Below, piece by piece: positions 18,002 to 26,209 of a stretch of DNA of 64,000 nucleotides. The stretch spans positions 62,001-126,000 of the forward strand of contig NZ_JAFGZD010000002.1 of assembly GCF_017165765.1 (NCBI RefSeq), given 5' to 3'. The notes beneath the pieces were generated by a model that saw only the letters and a list, made by a program, of their open reading frames with translations, was not told the DNA's origin and ran no database searches. The translations under genes were made by a program, and so were the position numbers. Positions within the stretch are counted from its first letter, which is position 1, and each line of letters opens with the position of its first letter. The DNA is from Pseudomonas capsici (GTDB lineage Bacteria > Pseudomonadota > Gammaproteobacteria > Pseudomonadales > Pseudomonadaceae).

Positions 18002-19141
18002 ATGAAAGTGCTGGCACCGGGCGCCAATACAGCTATTGCGAATGCACATTGCACATGGCTGCTGGAAAGCGGCAAGGCCTCGGTATTCGGCGAATACGTG
18101 GCGGTAGCATTGCTGCCGGTTGACGAAAAACGTCAGCCCAAGGGCGATCCGGCATTGTTGCATCGTGAGCAGGACTGGATGGAGTGGAGCGACGGGCCGG
18201 AACGGGTCGGTTGTTCGCTCAGGCTGGATCGTCTGCCCGCCGGCAGTGATCGCGTTCTGGTGATGGCTTATGTCTATGCCGCCACCGGGCCGATTCGCGA
18301 GATTTCCAGTCTGCGGCTGGTGATCGACAAGGAAATCGAAGTCCTGGCGGATCTGCGGGACAACGGTGAGGCGTCGATCATTATCGGCGAGTTTTACCTG
18401 CGTAACGATCAATGGAAGTTTCGAGCGCTGCATGAAGGCTCTGCCTACGGACTGGCAGCGTTTGGACGCAAGATCGGTCTGGACGTCGATGATCGACACC
18501 CACGGCGCAGTTCCATCAACTCTCCAGGCGGTCATCAGCACCAGTCGGCTACCGGTACTGCGTTTGTGGTCGGGCCTTCCCATGTGATGACCTGCGCCCA
18601 TGTCATCGAAGACATGAACGTGCTGTATATCAGCTCTCTGGAAGGGCGCTTCAAGGTCGAGCCGGTGGTGGTCGATCGACGCAACGACATCGCCTTGTTG
18701 CGGGTACAGGGCGCTTCGCCGCTCAAGCCGGCCATCTTTCGGGAGGGCTTGGGGGCAGAACCGGGCGATACGGTGGTGGTACTGGGTTATCCGCTGGCAT
18801 CGATTTCCGGTGGTAGCCTGCAGGTGACGCAAGGCGGGATATCCAGCCTGTTCGGCTTGCACAGCGATGCCAGCCTGTTTCAGTTCACGGCACCCATTCA
18901 GCCGGGTTCCAGTGGCAGTCCACTGTTCGACAACGGTGGCGCGGTTATCGGGATGGTGACCTCAAGTGTGCCGGATGCACAGAACATGAATTTCGCGGTG
19001 AAGTCGGCATTGCTTCTGTCTTTTCTGGAAGCCTGCCGCGTGACGGCATCCCATGCCCGTCCGGAAAGGACGTACACCACGACCGAAATTACACGCTCTG
19101 CCCAGTCGGCGCTCTGGCTTCTCGAGGCCTCGCGTACATGA
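18002..19141 (+). CDS. TerD-like domain fused to a trypsin-like serine protease
   Basis: A 379-residue fusion. Residues 1 to about 165 resemble a TerD domain, ending in the typical GEFYLRNDQWKFRAL and GLAAFGRKIGL, but the calcium-binding DLDAS and GDNRTG motifs are absent. From about residue 180 comes an HtrA/S1C-type protease with His200 (TCAHV), Asp229 (RRNDIALL) and Ser304 (PGSSGSPLF) in the right order, so the protease looks active. There is no signal peptide, so it should be cytoplasmic. A ribosome binding site (AGGGAGGA) lies 6 bases before ATG 18002. Inference: the protease is brought to the TerD complex and cleaves a target under stress. Confidence 0.88.
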   Translation: MKVLAPGANTAIANAHCTWLLESGKASVFGEYVAVALLPVDEKRQPKGDPALLHREQDWMEWSDGPERVGCSLRLDRLPAGSDRVLVMAYVYAATGPIREISSLRLVIDKEIEVLADLRDNGEASIIIGEFYLRNDQWKFRALHEGSAYGLAAFGRKIGLDVDDRHPRRSSINSPGGHQHQSATGTAFVVGPSHVMTCAHVIEDMNVLYISSLEGRFKVEPVVVDRRNDIALLRVQGASPLKPAIFREGLGAEPGDTVVVLGYPLASISGGSLQVTQGGISSLFGLHSDASLFQFTAPIQPGSSGSPLFDNGGAVIGMVTSSVPDAQNMNFAVKSALLLSFLEACRVTASHARPERTYTTTEITRSAQSALWLLEASRT

Positions 19142-19205
19142 CGGCTTCCCTCCGGGAAACGGGCAGGCGCAAGGGGCATCGGCCCCGTTAACCAGGAATC
19201 TATCC

Positions 19206-20339
19206 ATGGACAGCAGTTCAGCTCTTTCCACCCCCACAAGGCTTCGCGCTGATCTGCTCCGTGGTCGTCTCGACGTGATGGTCGATTCGTCCAGCATCGC
19301 GCCGGCCTCCCTGTTCGGCTTTGCCGAGCGGCGAAATCCCAAGCGGGCGTTTCTCTTCGTTTCCCGCGTGCTCGGGCGACATATTCCGGTGCGCCCAAGC
19401 GTCATGCTCAAGAGCTTCCAGGACCTTGCCCACAAGATCCCGGCCGATCTGCCGGGGCCGGTACTGGTTATCGGCATGGCCGAGACGGCGGTCGGGCTGG
19501 GGGCTGGCGTACACCGCGCCTACAGCGAGTCGCGCCCGGATGCGCTGTATCTGGTCAGTACCCGTCACCCGACCGGCACCGAGCTGTTTGCCCGTTTCGA
19601 GGAAGAACACAGCCACGCCAGTGCCCACCTGATCCATTTGCCCACCGACCCTGCGCTGCGCGAGATGATGCTGGGCGCCCGTTCGCTGGTGCTGGTGGAC
19701 GATGAAGCCTCGACGGGCAAGACCTTCATCAACCTCTACCGGGCGCTGGTCGAGGCGGGACTGAGCAAGGTCGAGCGGGTCGTGACCTGCGTCCTCACCG
19801 ACTGGTCGGCCGGTGCGGTCAGCAGCACCATGGGCGATGTGGCCGAGCAGGTTTCGTTGCTGCAGGGTTCCTATTCCTTTGCTGAAGATCTGGCTGCGCC
19901 ACTGCCTGACATGCCGGAGGTCGGCACCGTGGCCATGGGCGACTGGCCTCTGGTCACCGCCAATGACTGGGGACGTCTCGGTGTTCGCTCGGTACGCGAT
20001 ACTCTGGCTCCCGACATTCAGGTCGCCAAGGGCGAGCGTGTTCTTGTGGTGGGCACCAGCGAGTTCGTCTGGCGTCCGTTCCTGCTGGCCGAGCGTCTGG
20101 AAAAGGCCGGTGCCGACGTGCATTTCAGCTCCACCAGCCGTTCACCGATTGCCCTGGGACATGCCATCGATCATGCCTTGTCGTTCTCCGACAACTACGG
20201 CCTGGGGATTCCCAACTTTCTCTACAACGTACGGCCCGGTCAGTTCGATCGCGTCCTGATCTGCACCGAAACCCCTCAGCAGGCCGTGCCTGCCGAGCTG
20301 GTCGAAGCGCTGAATGCCGAGGTGATCTGCGATGAGTAA
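19206..20339 (+). CDS. Phosphoribosyltransferase with TRSP domain
   Basis: A 377-residue protein. The N-terminal two thirds is a type I PRTase; the PRPP loop is LVLVDDEASTGKTFINLYRAL near residues 160-180, with the two acidic residues then TGKT. The C-terminal part (VLVVGTSEFVWRPFLLAERLE and SFSDNYGLGIPNFLYN) matches the TRSP domain found after this PRTase type in Ter loci. PRTases transfer phosphoribose from PRPP to a base or similar acceptor; the acceptor is unknown. The stop overlaps the next gene by 8 bases, so translation is likely coupled. Confidence 0.9.
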   Translation: MDSSSALSTPTRLRADLLRGRLDVMVDSSSIAPASLFGFAERRNPKRAFLFVSRVLGRHIPVRPSVMLKSFQDLAHKIPADLPGPVLVIGMAETAVGLGAGVHRAYSESRPDALYLVSTRHPTGTELFARFEEEHSHASAHLIHLPTDPALREMMLGARSLVLVDDEASTGKTFINLYRALVEAGLSKVERVVTCVLTDWSAGAVSSTMGDVAEQVSLLQGSYSFAEDLAAPLPDMPEVGTVAMGDWPLVTANDWGRLGVRSVRDTLAPDIQVAKGERVLVVGTSEFVWRPFLLAERLEKAGADVHFSSTSRSPIALGHAIDHALSFSDNYGLGIPNFLYNVRPGQFDRVLICTETPQQAVPAELVEALNAEVICDE

Positions 20340-21090
20340 CGAACGTCCGCTGATATTCGTGGATCTGGACGACACCCTTTTCCAGACCGCTCGCAAGACG
20401 GCTCCCGGTATCGAGAAACATATGGCTACCGTCGACCTCACCGGCAATGCCAATGGCTACATGACCAATGTGCAGAAGTCCTTTGTGAACTGGCTGCTGG
20501 CCCACTCCGATGTGGTGCCGGTCACGGCGCGTAGCGTCGAGGCTTACAGTCGGGTGAAGTTGCCGTTCAGCTCGGGCGCGATCTGTTCTCATGGAGGCGT
20601 GATGCTCGATGCTGCCGGTCGCCTGGACAGCGACTGGAATGCACAGATGAAACAGACCCTGGCCGCTTATCAGGGCCGACTGCATGAGCTGAGCGCTGCC
20701 ACCCTGGCCATTGGTCAGGAAATGGGCGTTTCGTTGCGGGGCTGGGTAGTGGAGGAGGCGAAACTTTTCCATTATGTGGTCACCAAGCACAACGAAAGCG
20801 ATGACAGCATTCTGACCCGGGTGCTGGCCGAAGTGCAGGCACGTGGCCTGCTCGACGACATGCATGTGCATGGCAACGGCAATAACCTGGCATTCCTGCC
20901 CAACGGTCTGGCCAAGCGTTATGCGGTGCAGGAGTGGCTACGTCGTGATCGTGCCGTTAACGGCGAGCGCCCGGTACTGGGTTTTGGTGACAGCATCACC
21001 GATCTCGGTTTCATGGACGAGTGTCACTGGTGGGCAACGCCTGCGCGCAGTCAGTTGGCCAGGGTGTTCGCCGGTGCCGCGCATGACTAA
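20332..21090 (+). CDS. HAD-family hydrolase of the Ter biosynthetic module
   Basis: A 252-residue HAD phosphatase. Motif I is FVDLDDTLF with Asp11 as nucleophile and Asp13 as acid/base, motif II is the Thr in PVTARS, and motif IV is GFGDSITDLGFM. The cap layout resembles the sucrose/mannosyl-phosphate phosphatase branch. Likely role: dephosphorylating an intermediate of the metabolite made by the neighbouring PRTases (inference). It overlaps genes on both sides by 8 bases, so it is made in step with them. Confidence 0.88.
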   Translation: MSNERPLIFVDLDDTLFQTARKTAPGIEKHMATVDLTGNANGYMTNVQKSFVNWLLAHSDVVPVTARSVEAYSRVKLPFSSGAICSHGGVMLDAAGRLDSDWNAQMKQTLAAYQGRLHELSAATLAIGQEMGVSLRGWVVEEAKLFHYVVTKHNESDDSILTRVLAEVQARGLLDDMHVHGNGNNLAFLPNGLAKRYAVQEWLRRDRAVNGERPVLGFGDSITDLGFMDECHWWATPARSQLARVFAGAAHD

Positions 21091-22177
21091 TCCCGTCCAC
21101 GGGCTCGATACGGTGGGCAGCGGTAGCTATCTCGCGGATGACGTGCAGTTTCTGCTGCGCAGCGTCGAGATGGCCGCTACCGATGTCGAGGAAAAAGAGC
21201 GTCTGATCCAGACGAAGCAAAAGCATTATTCGGAAATGATCAGCCAGGAGTCCGCGCCCGGCGAGGCTCATTGCGCGTTGTTCGAGCGTGCGCTGGTGCA
21301 GAACGGCGTGCGCATGGCAACCGACGTACAGGCTCTGGCGCTGGCCCTCGATCAGGCGTGCCAGGGGCGCGAGATCGTTCTGGTGTCCTTTGTGCGCGCC
21401 GGTTTGCCGTTGGGCGTCCTGCTGCGCCGGGCCTTGATCGAGCTGGGTCGCGAAGCGCATCACTATGGCATCAGCATCATTCGTGATCGTGGTATCGACT
21501 CGGTTGCGCTGGAAGCCATCATTCAGGCCCATGGCGCACAGAACATCGTTTTCGTGGATGGCTGGACCGGCAAGGGTGCGATTTCCGGAGAAATCAAACG
21601 CAGTCTGGCCGGCGACAACCGGTTCCCGGAAGAGCCGCGTCTGGTGGTGCTGGCCGACCCGTGCGGCAGTGCCTGGCTGGCGGCGTCCTCCGAGGACTGG
21701 GTGATTCCGTCCGGCATTCTCGGTGCCACGGTGTCAGGACTGGTATCGCGTTCCATATGGCCCGCCGATGGCGGGCTGCACGGGTGTGTCGTTTACGATC
21801 ACTTGCAGGAACATGACGTGACCCGCTCGTTCATTGAGCGGATCGAAAGCCAGCGCCGCAATCTGCAGGCCGTTGTTGCGGCGCAGCCCTGGACGCCACA
21901 GCAGCGCATGGAGCTCAGGAGCGCGGCCCGCCAGGTTGTCGACCATCTGGCCGAGCGGTTCGGGATCAATAACCTCAACCGGGTAAAGCCGGGGATTGCC
22001 GAGGCGACCCGTGCCGTCATGCGCCGGGTGCCCGATCACGTACTGGTGCGCAATACCACTGACAGCGATGTGCAGTTGCTCATGCACCTGACCGAAAAAG
22101 CAGGCATCCCTGTCGAGGAAGCCGCAAATGCCTTGGGGCCCTATCGGGCGATAACCATTATTCGGAGTCTCAGCTAA
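21083..22177 (+). CDS. PRTase/StiP-type protein with C-terminal PELOTA-like RNA-binding domain
   Basis: A 364-residue protein. The core has a PRTase-like fold with the loop IVFVDGWTGKGAISGEI near residues 150-166; this family is listed as StiP (cysteine protease) or PRTase in Ter loci. The end, from about residue 295 (VLVRNTTDSDVQLLMHLTEKAG through GPYRAITIIRSLS), resembles the PELOTA_1 RNA-binding domain. Whether it is a transferase, a protease or both cannot be settled by reading. ATG 21083 is chosen because it overlaps the preceding stop by 8 bases; the frame extends upstream only inside that gene. Confidence 0.82.
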   Translation: MTNPVHGLDTVGSGSYLADDVQFLLRSVEMAATDVEEKERLIQTKQKHYSEMISQESAPGEAHCALFERALVQNGVRMATDVQALALALDQACQGREIVLVSFVRAGLPLGVLLRRALIELGREAHHYGISIIRDRGIDSVALEAIIQAHGAQNIVFVDGWTGKGAISGEIKRSLAGDNRFPEEPRLVVLADPCGSAWLAASSEDWVIPSGILGATVSGLVSRSIWPADGGLHGCVVYDHLQEHDVTRSFIERIESQRRNLQAVVAAQPWTPQQRMELRSAARQVVDHLAERFGINNLNRVKPGIAEATRAVMRRVPDHVLVRNTTDSDVQLLMHLTEKAGIPVEEAANALGPYRAITIIRSLS

Positions 22178-23127
22178 TGGCCATACCTTCGCCTTATGCT
22201 TTGGGGGCAACGCTGTATATGCCTGCCACCCGCGACGACATTCTCGATGTGGTATTCGGAGAAAAGATCCCCGAACTGCGTTCGCTGGTCGTGTGTCTGG
22301 AAGACGCCGTGGCGCTTATCGATGTCGAGACTGCGTTGGTCAACCTGCGCAATGTGCTGACACGCATCCAGGACCGTGGCGGTCGGCCGGATAATGGCCC
22401 GTTGCTGTTTGTACGTCCTCGCGATGCGGCAATGGCGAAAATTCTCAATGACTGGCCGCTGATGACTCACGTCGACGGGTTCGTCGTCCCCAAGCTTTCG
22501 CTGCAAAGTCTTGCAAGCTGGGAGGATGCCGTTACCAATCCCGAGCTGGCCCTGATGCCTACACTGGAGACCCCCGAGGTGTTCAACCCGACGGCCATGG
22601 TCGAGCTGGGGCAGGCTCTCAAGGTCAATCTGGGTGAGAGGATCATCGCCCTGCGCATTGGCGGCAACGATCTGATGGGCTGCCTCGGTCTGCGCCGCAA
22701 TCCGGCCATGACGCTGTATGGCACGCCCATGGGGTATGTGATTCCGATGCTGGCCGGCGTGATGGGTTCGCAGGGTTTTGCCCTGACTGCGCCGGTCTTC
22801 GAGCAACTGGCAACTCCCGACATCCTCGAACAGGAACTGGCGCTGGATATCTCCAACGGTCTGGTGGGCAAGACAGCAATCCACCCCTCGCAGGTCAATA
22901 TCATTCAGAATGCGTTTCGTGTGAGCCTGGAAGACCTGAACTGCGCCCGTATGATTTTGAACTCTGTCGCTCCGGCGGTGTTCAAGTACAACGATGCGAT
23001 GTGTGAACCGGCCACTCATTACAAATGGGCAACCCACATCATGGAGCGCGCCAAATGGCACGGAGTCCTGCCGACTCCCGCTTCGATCGTGGATGCCAGC
23101 ATTCGACTCGCTGAGGCAGTTAGTTAA
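22177..23127 (+). CDS. HpcH/HpaI aldolase / citrate lyase beta-like enzyme
   Basis: A 316-residue TIM-barrel C-C lyase of the HpcH/HpaI-CitE superfamily. Seen: VVCLEDAVALID with the conserved acidic pair, FVRPRDAAM, VVPKLS, LMPTLETPEVF and RIGGNDLMGCLG, which form the metal and substrate site, and KTAIHPSQVNIIQ near the C terminus as in CitE. Enzymes of this family cleave or form C-C bonds with pyruvate or acyl-CoA units. In Ter loci it is part of the predicted biosynthetic module. The start overlaps the preceding stop by one base (TAATG). Confidence 0.9.
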   Translation: MAIPSPYALGATLYMPATRDDILDVVFGEKIPELRSLVVCLEDAVALIDVETALVNLRNVLTRIQDRGGRPDNGPLLFVRPRDAAMAKILNDWPLMTHVDGFVVPKLSLQSLASWEDAVTNPELALMPTLETPEVFNPTAMVELGQALKVNLGERIIALRIGGNDLMGCLGLRRNPAMTLYGTPMGYVIPMLAGVMGSQGFALTAPVFEQLATPDILEQELALDISNGLVGKTAIHPSQVNIIQNAFRVSLEDLNCARMILNSVAPAVFKYNDAMCEPATHYKWATHIMERAKWHGVLPTPASIVDASIRLAEAVS

Positions 23128-23832
23128 ATGATAGAGCCTGATCTTGAAGTGGAAGTGGAGCAGCGCCTGCTGGCGGTGTTCGATTTTGACGGGACACTGA
23201 CCCGCCATGACAGCTTTGTCCCATTTCTCAAATTCGCTTTTGGGCAGCGTGCTTTTTCCGTCCGCATGGCCCGTCTGGTATTGCCAAGCCTGGGCTACCT
23301 GGCCAGGCGTGTGACGCGCGATGAACTCAAGGGCCGTCTGATAAAGGCCTTTCTGACAGGCGTTGAGGTGCAGTGGTTGCAGCAGAAGGCCGAAGCGTTC
23401 TGCGAGCTGTACTGGACACGCCTGATGCGTCCCGCGGCGCTGGAGTCGGTAGCGGCGGAAATCGAAAAGGGGGCCATTGTCACGCTATGTTCAGCATCGC
23501 CTGCTATGGTCCTGCAACCTTTCGCAGATCGCCTGAAAGTCGAGTTGATCGGCACCAATCTTGAAGTGATCGACGGCAAACTCACCGGTCTTATCGAGGG
23601 CAGCAACTGTCGCTGCGACTCCAAGGTCATGCGTCTGGAAGGGGTTTACGGGCCGCTTTCACAATTTCGTGTACGGGCCTGGGGTGACACGCGAGGCGAC
23701 CACGAATTGCTCGCGGCGGCACAGGATGCGCACTGGCGTCTGTTCCATCCGGCGTGGCGTCGGGGCCGCTATAAAGGGCCCGTTAACGCCAAGTTACATA
23801 ATCGGGATGGCAATGATGGCCCATCGCGGTAA
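23128..23832 (+). CDS. HAD superfamily IB phosphatase (SerB-like)
   Basis: A 234-residue HAD-IB hydrolase. Motif I is FDFDGTLTRHDSF with Asp19 and Asp21, motif II is the Ser of LCSASP, and motif IV appears as WGDTRGDHELL. This subgroup acts on phosphoserine-like or lipid-linked phosphates. Being the second phosphatase in the operon, it may remove a different phosphate from that removed by the 20332 product (inference). It starts on the base after the aldolase stop. The last 20 residues are charged and look unstructured. Confidence 0.87.
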   Translation: MIEPDLEVEVEQRLLAVFDFDGTLTRHDSFVPFLKFAFGQRAFSVRMARLVLPSLGYLARRVTRDELKGRLIKAFLTGVEVQWLQQKAEAFCELYWTRLMRPAALESVAAEIEKGAIVTLCSASPAMVLQPFADRLKVELIGTNLEVIDGKLTGLIEGSNCRCDSKVMRLEGVYGPLSQFRVRAWGDTRGDHELLAAAQDAHWRLFHPAWRRGRYKGPVNAKLHNRDGNDGPSR

Positions 23833-23879
23833 GGCTGTAACACTTTTATCCGAATTCCGTAGTTCACATGGAGCGAAAA

Positions 23880-24473
23880 ATGGCACTCACTTTGGCAAAA
23901 AACCAGACGATCTCGCTTGAGAAAACCGCTGGTACAGGCCTTAAGAAAGTCAGCATGGGGCTGGGATGGGACCCTGAAAAGCCGAGCGGTTTCTTCGGCA
24001 AACTGTTGGGCGGCGGTGGCGGCGATATCGATCTGGACGCCTCCTGCATCATGCTCGATGGCGACAAGAAGCCTCTGGATCTGGTCTGGTTCCGTCAGCT
24101 GCAATCGCGTGACGGTGCCATTCATCACTCCGGCGACAACCGTACCGGTGAAGGCGCGGGCGATGACGAAACCATCAGCGTCGATCTGGAAAAGCTGCCG
24201 GCAACCGTGAAATACCTGGTGTTCACCGTCAACTCGTTCACCGGCCAGAACTTCGAAAAAGTCGCCAATGCCTACTGCCGTATCGTCGATCTGGGCTCGC
24301 GCAACGAGCTGGGCCGCTTCGATCTGTCCGAAAAGGGTCAGCACACAGGCGTGGTCATGTCCTATCTGTCGCGCACTTCCAGTGGCTGGGATTTCACCGC
24401 TGTAGGTCAGGCCACCAATGGCCGTACTGCCGACGATCTGGTCGATCTGGCCATTGGAGCGGTACGCGCATGA
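23880..24473 (+). CDS. terZ: TerD-family calcium-binding protein (TerZ-like)
   Basis: A 197-residue single TerD domain starting MALTLAKNQTISLEK. The calcium-binding motifs are present: DIDLDASC and SGDNRTGEGAGDDE. It has a Gly-rich insert (FFGKLLGGGGG) between GWDPEKPSG and the first motif, the feature that separates TerZ from TerD/TerE. ATG 23880 is preferred over 23868 because GGAG lies 6 bases before it. It overlaps terA by 4 bases (ATGA) and follows the HAD gene by 47 bases, so the enzyme and Ter structural genes can share a transcript. The symbol is assigned by resemblance. Confidence 0.9.
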   Translation: MALTLAKNQTISLEKTAGTGLKKVSMGLGWDPEKPSGFFGKLLGGGGGDIDLDASCIMLDGDKKPLDLVWFRQLQSRDGAIHHSGDNRTGEGAGDDETISVDLEKLPATVKYLVFTVNSFTGQNFEKVANAYCRIVDLGSRNELGRFDLSEKGQHTGVVMSYLSRTSSGWDFTAVGQATNGRTADDLVDLAIGAVRA

Positions 24474-25678
24474 CTCAACTTGTCCCAGGCGCCAATGCGC
24501 CAGTAGCTGCAGGCCCATTGACGGTCGACGTCAGCTATTCCCCTCTAGCGGGCGCGGACATCGATGTCTCCGCGTTCCTGCTGACCAGTGCAGGCAAGGT
24601 GCGTGGCGATCACGACATGTGTTTCTTCGGCCAGAAGAGCGTGAGTGGCGGCGCAGTTCAGCTGACGGAAACGTCGGCGGGCCGTGCCGTATTCAGCCTC
24701 GATCCGGGCCGTCTGGATGCCGCCATCGAGAAGGTCGCGCTCACTGCAACCATCTATGAAAACAAGGCCAGCTTCGACAGCGTCTCGCGTCTGGCCCTGA
24801 CCGTCACCGGCGGAATCGAAGCGGTCATTCCTACCAGTGGCATGAAGGAAACCGCGCTGATTCTGGGTGAGCTCTACCTGCGTCAGGGCGCCTGGAAATT
24901 CCGTTGCGTCGCCCAGGGCTTTGCTGGTGGCCTCGAACCTCTGGCCAAGAACTTCGGTGTTGAAGTCGCAGCGCCCGAGGCCCAGCCTCCTGCACCTGCA
25001 CCTGCACCTGCACCTGCACCTGCACCTGCACCTGCACCTGCACCAGTAGCTGCGCCCAAGCCCACCGTCAGTCTCAGCAAGATCACGCTGGACAAGACAC
25101 GTGCTTCCGTCAGTCTGGAAAAAACCAGCGCCGGTTTCGGCGAAATCAGGGTCAACCTGAACTGGAATCGTCGCAGCGAGAGCAAAAGCAGCGGCTTCTT
25201 TTCGATGAAGAAGAGCAATGCGATCGACCTTGATGTAGGCTGCCTGTTCGAGTTACAGGACGGTTACAAAGGCGCGGTCCAGGCCTTGGGCAATTCGTTT
25301 GGATCGCTCAACACCGAGCCTTTCATCAAATTGATGGGCGATGACCGTACTGGCTCCATCAGTGACGGCGAGTGGTTGCATATCAACGGAGCGCACTGGA
25401 GCAAGATCCGTCGCATTCTGGTTTACGCATTCATTTATGAAGGTGCGCCGAACTGGAAAGAAACCGACGGTGTTGTCACCATCCACGCCCCTGGCCAGCC
25501 GCCTATCGAAGTTCGCCTCAACGAGGAAGGCGGTCGTCAGGGCATGTGTGCGATTGCACTACTGGAAAACGACAACGGTGCCGTCAAGGTGACTCGTCGT
25601 GTGGATTTCCACAATGGTCACAGTCATATGGACAAGGCATATGGCTGGGGCATGCGCTGGGCTGCAGGTTCCAAGTAA
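24470..25678 (+). CDS. terA: Two-domain TerD-family protein TerA
   Basis: A 402-residue protein with two TerD-like domains joined by a Pro-Ala linker. Domain 1 (about 1-165) keeps only part of the calcium site (DIDVSAF) and ends LGELYLRQGAWKFRCVAQGFAGGLEPLAKNF-like, split here as LGELYLRQGAWKF then AQGFAGGL. Domain 2 (about 205-400) has NAIDLDVGC and GDDRTGSISDGEW and so should bind calcium. The linker is coded by a run of a 6-base repeat. TerA proteins are cytoplasmic partners of TerB/TerC. Gap to terB is 52 bases. Confidence 0.9.
   Translation: MTQLVPGANAPVAAGPLTVDVSYSPLAGADIDVSAFLLTSAGKVRGDHDMCFFGQKSVSGGAVQLTETSAGRAVFSLDPGRLDAAIEKVALTATIYENKASFDSVSRLALTVTGGIEAVIPTSGMKETALILGELYLRQGAWKFRCVAQGFAGGLEPLAKNFGVEVAAPEAQPPAPAPAPAPAPAPAPAPAPVAAPKPTVSLSKITLDKTRASVSLEKTSAGFGEIRVNLNWNRRSESKSSGFFSMKKSNAIDLDVGCLFELQDGYKGAVQALGNSFGSLNTEPFIKLMGDDRTGSISDGEWLHINGAHWSKIRRILVYAFIYEGAPNWKETDGVVTIHAPGQPPIEVRLNEEGGRQGMCAIALLENDNGAVKVTRRVDFHNGHSHMDKAYGWGMRWAAGSK
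24992..25044 (+). repeat. Hexanucleotide tandem repeat coding the Pro-Ala linker of TerA
   Basis: Eight full copies of GCACCT plus a partial ninth code alternating Pro and Ala. Slippage changes the copy number in steps of two residues without shifting the frame, so linker length may vary between strains. Confidence 0.95.
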
Positions 25679-25730
25679 ACAACACGATTGATTTTTCTGA
25701 GGTGGCCTGGCTGCCTCGTAGGGGATTGAA

Positions 25731-26180
25731 ATGCTGGACTGGTTGAAAACAAACGCAACAGCCGCTCGCGACAAGCTTGCTTCCGAAGTCTCGAAGTTCA
25801 AGAACCGTGAGTTCATGGATGCAGTGGTTTCAGGTTGTGCCCTGGTATCTGCAGCCGATGGCGAAATCAGTTCCAGTGAAAAACAGAAAATGGCCGGCTT
25901 CATTCAGAACTCTCAGGAACTGAAAGTCTTTGACATGAAGGACGTCATCCAGGCTTTTCAGGATGCCTGTGCCAAATTCGACTTCGATGTCGAAATCGGT
26001 CGTGCCGAAGCGCTGAAAACCATCGGCAAGATCAAGAAAAAAGAAGATGCTGCCCGCCTTCTGGTGCGCGTCTGCTGTGCCATCGGTGGTGCAGATGGCA
26101 GCTTCGACGAGAAGGAAAAGGCTGTCTGCCGTTCTATCTGTAACGAGCTTGGCCTGAATCCTTCCGATTTTGACCTGTAA
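25731..26180 (+). CDS. terB: Tellurium resistance protein TerB
   Basis: A 149-residue all-helical TerB protein with the paired acidic segments SAADGEISSSEKQKM (about 40-54) and GGADGSFDEKEKAVC (about 121-135), which place conserved acidic metal-binding residues. TerB binds metal and links TerC in the membrane to the cytoplasmic TerD-family proteins. It sits between terA and terC, as in the classical ter operon, with 29 bases to terC. No upstream promoter is obvious, so it is read as part of the operon. Confidence 0.96.
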   Translation: MLDWLKTNATAARDKLASEVSKFKNREFMDAVVSGCALVSAADGEISSSEKQKMAGFIQNSQELKVFDMKDVIQAFQDACAKFDFDVEIGRAEALKTIGKIKKKEDAARLLVRVCCAIGGADGSFDEKEKAVCRSICNELGLNPSDFDL

Positions 26181-26209
26181 TTTTTGACCCTTTTGAGGAA
26201 CGCAGTTAA

